From Kingdonia uniflora (Eukaryota > Streptophyta > Magnoliopsida > Ranunculales > Circaeasteraceae): 64,000 bases of DNA. Positions 10,370 to 22,420 of the stretch are shown here, in pieces; position 1 is the stretch's first letter; the number at the start of each line of letters is the position of its first letter. The DNA is taken from the NCBI GenBank assembly GCA_014058105.1, contig JACGCM010000635.1:744001-808000 (forward strand), given 5' to 3'. Position numbers and translations under genes: made by a program. The notes beneath the pieces were generated by a model, which did no database searches, was not told where the DNA came from, and was given only the letters and a program-made list of their open reading frames with translations.

Positions 10370-11400
10370 TAGTCGCCTAGTATTCCAAGGATTTGAGATG
10401 TGAACTCCCTCTTCTATCATGAGGTAATATGATTCTAGGCTTGAGTGGCCTGTGATAAGAAATTGACCCTCTCAATTTTTTGCTAATTTCCCAGCATGAG
10501 GATTTTTTCTATGTTAAGGGATTTTTCTGAGGATGAGATCATCTATTTGGAAGGTATGGCTAATGACATGCTTGCTTGTTGTACGAACTAGCTATCATAT
10601 GGTGATATTGACCGAGGTTAGCAATGGTGCATTCCCTGGTCTCATCAATCCAATTGAGGTTGCATGCTAATTCGAATGAGTTTTCCTCGCCAGTTAGCTA
10701 ATGATCTTTGACAGGATGATGGTATTCTGAGAGAATGATGGCTTCAGTACCATAGGCAAGGAGGAATGCAGTATATCCCATTGATTGATGTGGAGTGGTG
10801 CGATACACCCATACGACATGAGAAAGATCTCAAACCCAAATCCTTTTTTTCTACGAATGAAGCTTTTTCTTGAATCAATCCACGATAATTTTGTTGGTAA
10901 TTTCAGTTTGGCCATTGTCTTGAGGGTAGTAGGGATTGGATGGTGAGTGGATAATATTGCGTTTGTGGAGGAAAGTTATCTCCTTTTCTCCAACAAATTG
11001 GGGCCTGTTATCGATACAAATTTAATGGGGGCACCTAAACCGAGTAATAATGTGTTCCCAAATAAAAGATATGACCTCTTCTTCTCTGGTTCGACAGAGT
11101 AGAACTGCTTCTACCCACTTTGAAAAATAATTAGCAGCTGCGAATAGGTGATGACGGTTACCTGGAGAATTAGGAAATTCGTCGATAAGATCGATTGCCC
11201 ATCGTTTGAATGGCCAAAACACATTGCTTGCATGGAGTTCAAGCGCAGGGGCGCGTATCATTTATCCCTATCGTTGACATACATTACATTTGTATAAGTA
11301 CTCTTGTGCTTTCTTCCGCATGCTGGGCCAGAATACTCCTTGTGTAATGGCTTTGTTTGCTCAGACTAATGATGGACGATAAGTAGTGAATCTCTGTAAA
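10370..11400 (-). pseudogene. Integrase of element 1
   Basis: Minus-strand integrase fragments. There is a partial N-terminal zinc segment (about 11400-11260, FWPNMRKKAQEYLYKCNVCQR-like across a frameshift). The core (11261-11022) has HASNVFWPFKRWAIDLIDEF and NYFSKWVEAVLLCRTREEEV; the first catalytic Asp is in AIDLI. Further core and C-terminal remnants run to about 10370, with ANLGQYH and SYNK motifs. Integrase inserts the cDNA into the genome. A deletion has removed the second half of aRNH and the start of integrase. Non-functional. Confidence 0.75.
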
Positions 11401-13060
11401 CTGAGAGTTCTCGGACGCCAAACTCAAAAGTGAGGTCGAGTCCGTGAATGAGAGCTTTGTATTCGGTGACATTGTTTAAGGTCTCAAAATCCAAATGGAT
11501 TGATTTCTCAATTTTGTTGATGGAAGGCCTAATCAATACGATTCCAATTCCTGAACCTGCGGGTCCTGCTGACCTATTTGTACGAAGTCTTCACCCTTTC
11601 CTTGTAATCCATTCAACTCGCTTATCAAATGCTTTGGAGGGTGGATCTTTTGTAACTTTCTCTGTAAGGTCAGGATCGTACTCCTCCCACTTGGGATCTT
11701 CCATTGGAAAATCCATGAAAAAATTGACAACGGCCTGACCCTTTTCAGGATGACGTTGTTCAAACTTGATATCATGTTCTCCCAAACTGACTAACCATTA
11801 TTGCACTTTTTCTCAATTTTTCCTTCTTGGACAGAACCTCTTGAAGTGGGTAGTTTGTCCTGACTTTGATGGAATGAGCTTGGAAGTAGTATTTGAGTTT
11901 TAGTAAAGGAAAAACAAGAGTGAGAAGAAGTTTCTTAATTTTAGAGTACCTCATTCCGTTGGAGTGAGGGTTTTGCTGATGAAGTATATTGGTTTCTCAA
12001 TTTTCCCTTCCAGTTGAATGAGAACCAAGCTAAGTGAAGTATTTGCAACAGTTAGGTAGATAATCAGTTTCTCATTATCTATTAGGGTGCTCATGATGGA
12101 AAACTTCCCTAAATAGGTTTTAAGATCCTGAAATGCTGCTTCGCATTCTGATGTCCATTGAACTTCTGTATTTGGCTGAACTTGCCCTCATATATTTCAA
12201 CCACGGAATAATCAGAACAACCAACAAAAGCGGCCTAAAGATTTTGAAATGAAACGGCTGATAGCGGCAATCTTGCCGGCAAGTTTCTGAATGTCTTTTA
12301 TCATTTTTGGAGATAACATGTTAAGAGGAGCCCAATTTTGATCTGGATCGGCCTCAATCCTCTTCTTGCTGATGAGGTGGCCTAAAAATTAGCCTAAAGG
12401 TACTTCAAATTGATACTTATCAGGATTGAGACGCATCCTGTAAGATCGAAGAATGTTGAATATTGGGTTGAGATCTAAGATGTGGTTGATGGACGGTATG
12501 CTTTTGCACAAGAGACCGTCAATGTAGACTTCCATGACATTCCCAAGATGTGTGTTGAATATAGTAGTCATCAACCATATATAAGTTACACCTGCATTTT
12601 TGAGACTGAAGGGCATGACATTGTAATAGTAAAGTCCTCTTTTGGTGATGAAAGTGGACTTTTCTTGATGTTCATCCAAGAGTAAAATCTGAATGTATCC
12701 CGAAGCAGTGTCCGTCATAGATTGGAGTTTGTGACCTACTATGGAATTAAGGATCTGATGAATATTGAGAAGAGGGAAACTGTCCTTTGGAGTATGTTTG
12801 TTTAGATCGGTAAAATCTTCACAAATTCAAACTTTTCCATTCTTTTTTGGGATAGCGACGATGTTGGATATCTAATCTGGATATTTGGCTTCTCGAATGA
12901 ATCCTACTTTGATTAATTTCTCGAACTCCATGTTAACTTCATCTCGAAGTCGCGGTAATAGGTGCCGCTATTTCTGTTTGACCACAATGGCATTGATGTT
13001 GGTGGCCAATTTGTAACATGCCTTGGCCTGATCGACCCCTGGTTATCTCTTCGAAAGACT
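11400..13060 (-). pseudogene. RT, RNase H and truncated aRNH of element 1
   Basis: From the right: RT (about 13060-12300) with MTDTASGYIQILLLDE, YYYNVMPFSLKNAGVTY and the catalytic box as YIDG (12515-12526) instead of YIDD. The RNase H region is 12180-11770 (KYYFQAHSIKVRTNYPLQEVL), followed by a linker GEHDIKFEQRHPEKGQAVV. The first half of the second, archaeal-type RNase H typical of the Tat lineage follows (11600-11400: GSGIGIVLIRPSINKIEKS, NNVTEYKALIHGLDL). The Asp-to-Gly change in the RT box and several stops rule out activity. Confidence 0.8.
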
Positions 13061-13229
13061 ACACAAAAACATCTCGATTTAGTCATAAAAACTGACTGAG
13101 AGCATCTTTTTCGTATTGAACAACCTTAGTACTAATGAAAGTACCTCTGCTAGGTCTATCAATGCTGATGTATTCGTTGGCCTCCTCCATGGAAGGCTGA
13201 TCATTGGGGTGATCAGTATTCTGCAATTG

Positions 13230-13658
13230 CTATGCAGCATACCTGTCAGAGGTATCTAGAATCACAGAGATGGTATTTTTGCAAGCTCGAGAAAGCTTTT
13301 GACTACCTCTGATCTCATTGATACCATCATTGTGTTTGAAGCAGAATGCTTGATGATAGGTGGAAGTGATTTCTCCCATGTTATGAATCCAACAACGGCC
13401 CATAATCCCGAAATAACGTGATTTGTCATTGATCACGTAGAAGATGACGTCTATTGTGGTTGGTCCTACGGTAATAAGTAAGATGAACTTCCCTACTTTA
13501 TTTTCTTTAGAACCATTGAATCTACTGAAATCGGTGTCACTTTGAATGACTTGATCGACCAAACCTATTTGGTCGATAGTGCTTTGAAAGAGAATCTCAA
13601 TACCGCTGCCGGTATCGATCATCATTTTGTGCATAAGAAACTTCTTCATCTTGAGCAT
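13230..13658 (-). pseudogene. Aspartic protease of element 1
   Basis: An open stretch of 142 codons with the active-site motif MIDTGS near its start, then TIDVIFYVINDKSRYFGIMG and the RCWIHNMGEITSTYHQAF region that corresponds to GRDWLHAM in the other elements. This is the retropepsin that would cut the Gag-Pol polyprotein. The motif is intact, but the frame is not joined to gag or RT. Confidence comes from the motif and from its place between gag and RT. Confidence 0.8.
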
Positions 13659-13659
13659 T

Positions 13660-15502
13660 ATGAATAATGCATCATGATATGGAAATTTAAGATGGCTAGT
13701 ATCGTAATGTTCGAATGATATCCCGAGCCGACGATTGCTCGGCTCAGGCAGAGGTTTTGCTTCTTTATCTTAAGGTGCAAGATCGCACCATTCATACAGT
13801 CTCCTATATTTAAATCTGTTTGAGTTGGTGATCTGATTGATCTGGATGATGTTACTGTAGCACATATGGTAGGAATGCTTCTCCCCAACTAGATCTTCGA
13901 CCTAGACAACTTCAAGCCGCTTCTTATAGCTGCCATCCTTGTATGATTCCAGGTCGACACTATATTTGAACATCCATCCTTCTTTAAAAATGTACTCGAG
14001 CAACCTCTGTAAAGCTTAGCAATTGTCGAATAATAGTTTACCTTATGATGCATGCAGTACGGCAGGTTCTCGATTGGTTCGAATGGTTGGCAGAGACGGT
14101 AGAGCTTATCCTTTAAAAGAATTTGAAATTTTTTTGAGATTCGAACATTCACTTTTTGGAGGACTGTGTTAACTTGTAAACTGCCTTTCTGAGGGTTACA
14201 GGTGTTTCCCTTGGTATGCTTTTGGTCACCCTGATCCTCCTTCAGTTCATTGTTTCGATCTGTAGGTAAACTTTTCATAGTATTTATAGATTTAGTAGAT
14301 TTATACCTTTCAGACATCATCATTTCCAGGTTGGCGTAACTATTGACCTTGGTGATCATATCCTCCAAAGTTCCAGGTTTGTTGAGGATGAGGTGCTTTA
14401 TGGCTTTGCAGTCGAGCAGGAGTGCATTGGTAAAAGCAGTAACCGCTATTTTCTAATCGAGATTGTTTACTTAATGCGCGAGCTCCCAAAACTTCTCCAC
14501 AAAAGCCTCGAGCTTCTCTTTATATGAATGTTTGAGACTGATAAAAGAATATAAATTCTCTTCTTTATCCTTGTTATGAGCATATGTCTTGATGAACTTT
14601 ATCTCCAGCTGGTCGAATGCGTATATGAAGTCTTCAGGTAGAGAGTGGAACCACCGGAGCAGTTCCTCTTACAGACTTATGGCAAACATATGGTAGAAAA
14701 TGTGGATGAGATTGGAGTATAACCCCAATGAATCACGGTATTGTTAAATGAGCTCATTTGGATCGGTACCCTTGTATTTGTGAATTTTTGGAGTATGGAA
14801 ACCTTTTAGTATATTTGTATCGAATAGTTCTTTGGCAATCAGACTTCCTTGTAACTTGGTAAGGTTGTCGGTAGTACCTAGAACTTGTGCTTCGATCAAC
14901 TCCTTAATACCCTGGTCCTTATGCTCTTGTATGACATAATGACATGTTTGTTAAGTGACTTGACGAGAAGGTAGCGGATTGAAAGTTCCTGTACCTTCAC
15001 CCAACCGATCTCATACTGGAACTAGTGGTTGAGGTCCCTGTTCTTCCTCTTGACTTATGGATCATCAGTGACCTCGGCTGACCTCAGGCTGAAATTTACC
15101 ACCCAATTGAAAGGAAGGTTGAGGTTCATTATGAATATTTTAAGTAATGGCTTTGCTTGCCGCCCCATGAGGTCCCAATCATTCCCCCGCTAAAACCCGG
15201 GAGGCCTCTCGCACCTGATCACAATCTCGTGTTGGAGGAGCCTATTGTGTATCCTATAGGGCTTGCAAGGCAATCTGCATTATTGCCATTTCATCTTCAA
15301 GTCGCTTAAGCATTGTCAAACGATCTTGTCCTTCGGCATCGAGCTCCTTCTAGCGGAGCTCTCGGTCGAGAGTTAATTGTCGTTCGAGCTCGTTGCATTT
15401 CTCCTTGTCAGTGTTGTGACTCGCCCATAGCTCTGTCAATTGTTCAGGCTTAACTGAGAGATCGAGCTAAACTCCGGTTGCAGGTCGCATGGATGTGACC
15501 AT
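13660..15502 (-). pseudogene. Gag of element 1
   Basis: Starts at ATG 15502, 57 bp after the PBS. The first 110 codons are coiled-coil (KEKCNELERQLTLDRELR, DRLTMLKRLEDEMAIMQ). The Tat gag domain follows (about 14960-14400: HKYKGTDPNELI, LRWFHSLPED, KTYAHNKDKEENLYSFISLK), then EDMITKVNSYANLE. A degraded zinc-knuckle-like motif PYCMHHKVNYYSTIAKL is where other plant Tat gags have C..H...GH.T..C. Numerous stops. It would form the virus-like particle core. Confidence 0.8.
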
Positions 15503-15558
15503 GATTAGAATTTGTAGTAAAGTTAACGAATGCCTTAGGATATTATGGAAATGCTTTC

Positions 15559-15577
15559 TTTCCCACGGAGGGTGCCA
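15559..15577 (-). other. Primer binding site of element 1
   Basis: Minus-strand TGGCACCCTCCGTGGGAAA begins two bases inside the LTR end. It is the canonical position and form of a plant gypsy PBS; the primer tRNA was not assigned. Confidence 0.85.
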
Positions 15578-15579
15578 AA

Positions 15580-16118
15580 TGTAATGGCCTAATTCCAATC
15601 ATGGTGTTTAGCATGGAAGACCTATGAATAGGTAAAAAACTACGACCTCGGGTTAAGAATAATTGTAATAGTGATGGTTATTGTATTAGGCTGATATCAT
15701 ATTACAAGTGATCTCTAGACTTAGAAATGCTTGATCTTGTGAAAAAGAAGTTTGATGTTTTGAGAATCTTGAAAATATATTTTTCTTGGTAATTTCTCTC
15801 GTGATTTTCTGGTCCTTCTCTCTTCTGGAACTTTTTTCTTATATAGGCCTTTTACGTAGTTCTTTGTCGTGCTGAAGCATGTTCTCCGAATAATATAGTT
15901 AGTGGCGGTTGACTGAGTAATTGTTAAGTTTGTAAGAGAAAAGTGTTTTGACTTGGTCAAGTTTTTCTGTTTGAGCTCGACCCATCTTTTTCAACAGTTC
16001 GTGGAGTAGGTGGCAATGTTGACTGGAGAAGTCATGTAGAGAATGCCTAGGCCTGACATGGAGGTAGTTTGAACTGGAGACAGATCAAATTAGGTAAGAT
16101 CGAGGTGTAGTCCCTACA
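15580..16118 (-). repeat. 5' LTR of element 1 (family 2)
   Basis: On the plus strand it begins TGTAATGG and ends CCCTACA, giving TG..CA termini. It aligns along its length with the LTRs at 16478-17088 and 57931-58552 but lacks about 85 bp near its left end. A TATA-like ctatataag on the minus strand lies near 15847. Confidence 0.88.
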
Positions 16119-16477
16119 CTGGTGATTCCTTGAGGTCCCAATCTTTCCTGGGTAGAAACCCAGGAGGTTTTCGGTAATTGATCGTGATCTCTTATTGGAG
16201 GAGCTGGCTGAGTGTTTTTCAGTGTCGTTTGAGTGCTGTCAAACGAGCTTGTCGTTCCGTATTGAGCTCCTTTTCACGGAGCTCTCGATCAGATTTTCTA
16301 TGTTTCAGAGTTGAGATTCGCCCGCAGCTCTATAAATTATCCTGGCTCAACTGAAAGGTCGAGCTGGATTATGGTTGCTGGTTGTCTGGAAGTGGCCATG
16401 ATTGAAAATTGTTATAGAGTGAATGTATGCCTTAGGATATCGTGAATATGATTTTATTTCACACAGACGACGATAAA
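16119..16477 (-). pseudogene. Gag start and leader of element H (stub)
   Basis: Second copy of the gag N-terminus: ATG at 16399 and a coiled-coil-encoding segment aligned to 15502-15150, with an internal loss of roughly 65 bp. The homology runs up to the last base before the LTR of element 1, which is what an insertion of element 1 into this gag predicts. The PBS at about 16457-16475 is degenerate (CGTCGTCTGTG core on the minus strand). Confidence 0.75.
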
Positions 16478-17088
16478 TGTAATGGCTTAATTCTGTAAGC
16501 TCAAAGTGGCTTGGAATTAGCTCTTACACCAATGTACCTATGAGAAAAGTCTGATAGAAAACAATTAATGACACAGGCAATTTTGCATGGAAAACCTTTG
16601 AATAGGTAAAAAACCATGTTCTCGAATTGAGGGCTTTTGTAATAGTAATTTTTTTGCTTGAGGCTGATATCTTATTACAAATGATCTCTTGAGTTTAAAA
16701 TGCTTGATATTGTAAATAAGAAGTTTTTGAGAATCTAGAAAATGTAGTTTTCTTGGTAATTTCTAGTGTAATTTTCAGGGTTCTTGTCTCTTATGGAGCT
16801 TTTTTTATATATAGGCCTTCTCCGTAGTTCTTCATCGTGCTGGAGCACGTTCTCTAAGCAAATTGGTTATTGGTGGTTGATAGAGTAACTGTTGAGTTCG
16901 TGAGAGACAGGTATCCTAGACATGATCAGGTATTAATGTTTGAGCTCGATCCATATTCTTTACCATTTTGTGGAGTAGGTGGCAATGTTGACTGTTAAAG
17001 TCATGTGTAAAATCTGTGGGTCTGATATGGAGGTAATTCGAATTGGAGACCACTCGATTTAGGTAAGATCGATGGGTAGGCCCCTGCA
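16478..17088 (-). repeat. 5' LTR of element H (family 2)
   Basis: 611 bp from TGTAATGGC to CCCCTGCA, homologous to 15580-16118 and 57931-58552. It abuts the RT-upstream part of element G at 17089, so H is inserted in G; gtccc at 17089-17093 would be one side of its duplication, with the other side outside the window. Confidence 0.85.
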
Positions 17089-17455
17089 GTCCCGGACGAG
17101 GAATATTTATTGGAGGTTCTTTAATAGAGGAAGAAAAATACTATCTTACCACATTCCTGCAATACAGTAAATACATTTTTACCTAGACCTTCTATGAGAT
17201 GCCCGATTTTGACCCTACCTTCGCCTGCCACCGCCTTGACCTCATACCAAAGTCTACGACTGTCAAACAAAATAAACGCATGTTAGCCCTGAGGATTTAG
17301 AACGCTGTCAACTGCGAGGCTGATAAGCTCCCCACAACTAGTTTTATTCGAGAAGTCGAATATGCAGATTGGATCTTGAACATCATCGCCATAAATAAGA
17401 AGAATGGCCAAATTTAAATTTACGTTGACTTTACTTATCATAACAAGCATACCCC
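17089..17455 (+). pseudogene. Element G, protease-RT linker and RT N-terminus
   Basis: Plus-strand pol remnant. It has FACHRLDLIPKSTTVKQ, NCEADKL, SFIREVEYADWILNIIAINKKNGQ and YVDFTYHNKHTP, ending at the insertion point of element A. The reading continues in the same frame after element A, from base 30625. The 5' part of G lies left of element 1, outside the window. It corresponds to the RT fingers region of elements A, B and C. Confidence 0.88.
17451..17455. repeat. Target site duplication of element A, left copy
   Basis: acccc, repeated exactly at 30620-30624. Confidence 0.92.
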
Positions 17456-18169
17456 TGTAGTAGCCTACTCGTAGCCCTCTACTCCAGACAGACACTCAAA
17501 GGCTACTTCGAAGCCTACTCAAACTTATCAAAATCAATACAAATCTAAATTCAAGCCTCCCCAAGATCACCCGAGGATGAAGCTTTGACTCCGAACAAGC
17601 CTCGAGGACGGACTCCACACATCACAGCAGAAGCACTTTTACCATATCTGTACATGGTCGAGGTATGACGGGAAAGACAACATTGGTTGGTCCTTGCAGC
17701 TACAGTGACAGGCCCAACCACTGCCACTGTGACAAAGTACAGGGACATTTCCAACAACTATTACTGTGACAGTACAGACATGTCCAACGCCCATACCTCC
17801 GCCAGGATATCCGGACAAGTACCCTTGTAATCTGACCTAACCTTGGTGACTCAGCCCTTCCTATGCTCTATAAATAGGAGAGAGGGGGATCCAAGGAGAG
17901 GTTAGAAAAATCCTCCCCAGCCCCTTTGCAGTTAACCTTCGATCACCCTATAAAAACCTAGTACTCAAACCTTCGATTACTCATCAGTAATAAAAACACT
18001 CTTAAAAATCCTCATCTAAGGTCGTAGAGCGTCACATTTAGGCCTCTACGCAAGTATTTTTTCTGCAGATTTTTCATTCTTTAGATTATTTACTTGCATT
18101 CCTTTGATTGAAGATTAACCCCATGTTGTAAGAGCGAACTTTCCCTTTGAAAGAAGTTAGGCCCCTACA
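17456..18169 (+). repeat. 5' LTR of element A
   Basis: TGTAGTAGCC to CCCCTACA, 714 bp. It contains a TATA box at 17869 and CTTAAAAATCCTCATC followed by GGTCGTAGAGCGTCAC near 18002-18032, conserved in all family 1 LTRs here and probably the R/U5 start. Confidence 0.92.
17869..17876 (+). promoter_or_regulatory. TATA box in 5' LTR of element A
   Basis: TATAAATA, also present in the 3' LTR (30320-30327), in the LTR of B (34977-34984, minus) and in the solo LTR (56392-56399, minus). In the LTR of C it is changed to AATAAATA (about 45074). Confidence 0.75.
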
Positions 18170-18171
18170 AT

Positions 18172-18189
18172 TCCAGCCGTCTGTACTTC
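18172..18189 (+). other. Degenerate primer binding site of element A
   Basis: TTCCAGCCGTCTGTACTT at the position where element C has TGGCGCCGTCTGTGGGAA. It keeps the GCCGTCTGT core. Confidence 0.7.
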
Positions 18190-18252
18190 CCACCCTACCA
18201 ATCTCTTTTCTCTTTTCCTCCTATGGTTTTCAACTTCCACAAATTCTCCTCA

Positions 18253-19828
18253 ATGGCACCCACCCTCAATTCTAATTCAACCCATGCCGGCATTTCCATC
18301 GATGGAGTGGCCACCCTAATAGCCTTACTATCTTAACAAGTCGCTCTAGCCGAGGAGCGCCACAATACACAACTTCACCGAAAGCATAAAAACTACCGCC
18401 TGGAGTTGTAAACTGAACGGAACCGCCACCTAGACGGCGAGAATTGATAGAACTGGGCAATCGACGAGTTACGCAACACCGTTTGAGAGCTGCAGAGACT
18501 ACAACCTCTAGAACCTGCATGACCATCCCAAACACCAGATCCATCGTTCATGTCCGCCCGCGCCCGTTTGGGATCCCTACCCACACTTGGAGTAGCCCAA
18601 GGCTGTAACCAAGCCGAGGGTGCTCCCCACATTATTCCTCCTACCAGCTCCATCCATCTCGGCATACACCCCTCAAAAAATTCTTCTGACTCCACCCTCT
18701 GATCCTCTAGACACCGCATACGCCGCCTTGCTCGAGAACATCTTAAGGAGCGCTGCGCTGATCACATTCCACCCACTCAAACTCACCATCCTCGACTCCT
18801 ACGATCTCCCTCTCATCCTGCTTATCCTGCACAGCAGGACTTCGATCTCTAAATACAGCCAGTTAGTCCTGTGAGTACGAGCCCAGCCACCAACTCCTGG
18901 AGCCGCCTCAATAGCCCCATATGCCCTAAAAATATCGCTATCGAGATACTCCCTAATTTCGGGCCCCCAAACTCAACAAATGCAACAACAGAGACCCTTA
19001 ATCGGACATTCTCCAATTCCAAAATGTTCAATTTTCAAAATTCCAGCAATGAGATACTCGAAGCCATCACCAAAAGGTTCCTCGATGAATCACAGAAAAT
19101 TGAGAACCTTGACTGTGTGAATGCTATACTCGCATACCCGTTAATGCCCTACCTGATCATAGTTGAGTCGAAGAACACCTACTTCTCCACAAACCTCAAA
19201 CCCTCGAAGAGATGCTTTCAAAAGTCAATGGCTTTATCGACCTCGAGCTCCTCCGTGAGTCACATAAACCAAGCCAACCATCGACCCAAGCCATCAATAA
19301 ACCACGACAAAACTTGCCTTCCTCTCCAACACCTCAGATCGCTCATGTCTCACAGGAGACTGAAAGCCGCAAACGCCCTAACAACGACAACGTGATGATG
19401 ATCGCAAGAAGTGACCGAAGCCTTTCTTACCCACACTCACTTCCCCTCTCAGTACCCTTCTACCACATATACAGGCAAACCCCATTTGGCATATACCTTT
19501 CCCTATCGAAGTCAAACCAGGTAAACTTTACTGTGCCAATCACAAATGAAACTGTTACCATACCAGTAAATGTTTCGCCCTCCAGCGCTCTCTTGAACTC
19601 ATCCTCAAAGCAGGTCGTCTATACCAGTATATTGCCAACCATCCCAGCTATCTCGACGGGACTTACCTCAAACCTCAATCCACCCCTACCGCTGACCTAG
19701 CCAAGGTACACATTTTCAAAATAAACTTCATCGAAGTCAACAACATAGACAGCGGTTGTTCTAAAAGCAAATGTAAGCGTGTCGAAGAATGTCACAAGCT
19801 TACCTACCAGGAGAAACTTCCCACCCTC
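18253..19828 (+). pseudogene. Gag of element A
   Basis: Starts at ATG 18253 (MAPTLNSNSTHAG, SIDGVATLIALLS). A coiled-coil-like and Pro/Ser-rich leader follows, then the gag domain, which has lost about 190-200 bp relative to element C (46231-46415), so the reading jumps from the start of the domain to NEILEAITKRFLDESQKIE. After that come LSKVNGFIDLELLRESHKPSQPS, a degraded C..H zinc-knuckle region near 19530 and LDGTYLKPQSTPTADLA. Several stops and at least two frameshifts. Structural particle protein. Confidence 0.8.
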
Positions 19829-20363
19829 ATGACAGAACTAAGCCATCGCCCTCACCTCGAAGGCATCTCTTTCATCGACTATGATACTTCTCATGTTCGA
19901 TACCCCCATTCGGACCCTTTAGTCATCATGATTAAGGTCGAAAATCTCATCATCCACACCATGCTGATTGATACAGAAAGTGCAGCTGATGTCCTCTTTC
20001 TCCAAACTATCAAAGCCAAGAAGAAGACAGATCTCAATACCGCTGTCAATATCAAGTTGAAAGGCTTTAATGGGGCCACAAAAGTCACTGTCGGTCGAAT
20101 CAGCCTACCAGTCACCACAGGGCCTATTACACTTCAAACCAGCTTCCTTGTCATCGACAAAAAGTTAGAACACCTCGGTATCCTTGTGCGTGACTGGCTC
20201 CATGCCATGAATACCATACCTTTAACCGACCATCAGACCCTTCGTTTCACCACCCCCGAAGGTACTTAGAATTTGGAAGGCTCTCAACGCCTCGCCTGTT
20301 CATGGGATCACCCAGAGATTGATCAGACCCAGAAACTCGATAGTCGTACATAGCAATCACTAT
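19829..20363 (+). pseudogene. Aspartic protease of element A
   Basis: Open from 19829 to 20269, then a stop. It has RYPHSDPLVIMIKVENL, the active site as IDTES at 19967-19981 (Gly to Glu, GGA to GAA at 19976-19978), FNGATKVTVGRISLPVTTGP, and VRDWLHAM where the family has GRDWLHAM. The active-site Gly is invariant in retropepsins, so this copy would be inactive even without the stop. It matches 44164-44568 in B and 47200-47750 in C. Confidence 0.85.
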
Positions 20364-20569
20364 CTCTTTCCATCCCCACACCTTAGGCAGATACCACATC
20401 ACCCACAAAACAACTGTTTATATCAAACTCGACGGTCCTGGTTGAGGTACAATCATTGGAACATTTCTAGATGAGGTAAAACGCCTCAAGCTTGCAGACT
20501 TCCTTCGAATAAACAAAGATGTCTTTGCATGGACGTTCCAGGAGACGCCCGATAGACTCTAGTCTAGCA

Positions 20570-21930
20570 TGCCATCGCCTTGACCTCATTCCCTAGTCCT
20601 CTCCAGTGAAGCAGATGAAGCTTAACTTGGCCCCACAGCTTCGAGAATCAATAAATCTTGAAGTAGACAAGCTCATAGCCGCAGGTTTTATTAGAGAAGT
20701 AAAGTACATTGACGGGATATCTAATATTGTGGCAGTTCCCAAGAAGAACCGTAAGATCAGAATCTGCGTCGACTTCACATACCTTAACAAGTACACACTG
20801 AAGGAAAGCTTCCCCCTCCTCACCATCTCAGCACTCCTCGATGCCACTGCCAAACATGAGCGACTATCCATTATGGACGCGGCCTCGAGTTACAATCAGG
20901 TACCCCTCCTCCCCAAAGATTAACTTAAAACTTCATTTATCACTGAACAAGGCCTTTACTATTTTAACGTCATCCCTTTCGGCCCAAAAAATGCGGGAGC
21001 CACTTGCCAATGCCTTGTCACGACCATGATTAAACCTTTGATTGGCAAGTCGGTCAAAGTCTTCATCGACAACATACTATGCAGGAGCCTTCAAAAACAG
21101 ACACACATACACGACCTAGCCAAAGTCTTCTCAATACTTCGTACATATAACATGAAACTTAACCCAGATAAATGCCAATTTGGTGTTTCATCCGGTAAAT
21201 TTTTGGGCCACCTTATCAGTAAACGAGGTATCGTGATTGAACCCACCCATATTCGAGCCCTCATCGATATTCCTTGGCCCCGAACCAAAAAAGATGTCCA
21301 GAAAGTGGTTGGTAAAATAACATCCCTTAATCATTTCATTTCCAACCTCGGACAGATGTGCTTGGTTCTTTTCCCTTTTACACCACCAAGGCTTCTACAA
21401 AGTAAAAAAGAAAAACAACCCCGAGATCAACTGGACACCTAAATGTGAGCAGGCCTTCCTTGAACTCAAAACTAATCTTGGCCGACCGCCCATTAACAGC
21501 ACCCCTATCGAAGGCAAAACACTCTTTTTATACCTCGTTATTATAGACACCTCTATCAGTTTAGTACTTATTCGACTCGATTCAAACATCGAGAAACCTG
21601 TATATTTTATCAACAAAGCTTTAACACCCATAGAAACCTGATATTTGAAGCTTGAGCGTTTTCTCCTCGCCCTTGTCTATTCAGTCCGCAAACTCAAACT
21701 GTACTTACAAGCTCACCTCATCCGTGTATAAAAAGTTACCCCCATCGAGAAGTACTCAGTAAAAAAGAGAAATCAAGACGAGTACAACAGTATTCTGTAT
21801 ACCTTGGCAAACATGACATTAAATTCGAGAAGCAATTATCCCAGAAAGGCCAAGCGGTAGCAGATTTCCTTGTCGACTTCCTGGTCGAAGATATCGATTG
21901 GGAAGATCACGAAGATGATTTTACAAAAGA
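20570..21930 (+). pseudogene. Reverse transcriptase and RNase H of element A
   Basis: RT motifs in order: MKLNLAPQLRESINLEVDKL, GFIREVKYIDGISNIVAV, IRICVDFTYLN, SIMDAASSYNQVPLLP and FGPKNAGATC. The catalytic box is FIDN (21062-21073), with the second catalytic Asp changed to Asn (GAC to AAC). LNPDKCQFGV, FLGHLISKRGI and PWPRTKKDVQKVVGKI follow. RNase H follows (21440-21840: EINWTPKCEQAFLELK, DTSISLVLIRLDSNI), then a linker to aRNH. Stops and frameshifts occur near 20920, 21000, 21410 and 21640. Dead copy. Confidence 0.88.
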
Positions 21931-21949
21931 CCAACCCAAAGCAACAGAT

Positions 21950-22420
21950 ACCTAGAACCCTAACACTGGCTGGTGTTTACTCAAAGATGGATCCCCTAGG
22001 CCTAATGGCTCAGGAATTTGTATCATCTTGGTAACACCCATTAATGATCGAATAGAGAAAGCCGTCAAACTTATCTTTGAATTTTCCAATAATGAAGTAG
22101 AGTATGAAGTCTTGATCCACGACCTCGACCTCGCTCTCTACCACGGAATTCCCAAACTTCGATTTTCACAGATTCCCAACTTGTTTAGAGGTATTACGCA
22201 GGAGAAAATCAAACTAATGGTCACATGGCTGACTATGCTCTTTTCGTTAGACAATGCATGGACTATTTTCGAAAAAAATCTACTATCACTCATTACCATC
22301 GAGGACAAAATAGACATGCAGATGCCCTTGTCTACATCGCAGCCATGCCCGGACAGTCAAAATCCTGGACACTTCATATCGAAGTACTCGAACGCCCAAG
22401 TATCAACCAGATAGAGGTCA
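21950..22420 (+). pseudogene. Archaeal-type RNase H (aRNH) of element A
   Basis: GWCLLKDGSPRPNGSGICI, PINDRIEKAVKLIFEFSNNEVEYEVLIHDLDL, then PKLRFSQIPNL and GQNRHADALVYIAAMP in another frame. This second RNase H is the lineage mark of Tat elements. The DGS and N(N)E.EY acidic positions are visible. Broken by frameshifts near 22200 and 22370. Confidence 0.8.

Larger units (their letters stand above)
1..16118 (-). mobile_element. Element 1: Tat-lineage Ty3/gypsy retrotransposon, family 2, 3' end outside window
   Basis: Minus-strand LTR retrotransposon read from its 5' LTR (15580-16118) leftward through PBS, gag, protease, RT, RNase H, aRNH, integrase and a 160-bp tandem repeat block to a plus-strand antisense gene that starts before base 1. 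The 3' LTR should lie about 3 kb left of the window, judged from element F (57931-64000), which has the same antisense gene and LTR. The right end abuts a gag fragment of an earlier family member (element H), so element 1 appears inserted in H; the expected 5-bp duplication on this side would be ctggt at 16119-16123. A MULE (2190-7843) is inserted in it. All coding parts are broken. Confidence 0.85.

Noticed and set aside
12389..15502. Integrated pararetrovirus (aspartic protease, RT and zinc-knuckle gag)
   Set aside because: LTRs, PBS, PPT, integrase and the second RNase H place all copies in the Tat lineage of Ty3/gypsy retrotransposons.
17089..17455. RT fragment belonging to element A as a pre-LTR duplicate
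   Set aside because: It lies outside the LTR and target duplication of A and is continued in phase at 30625, so it belongs to element G.
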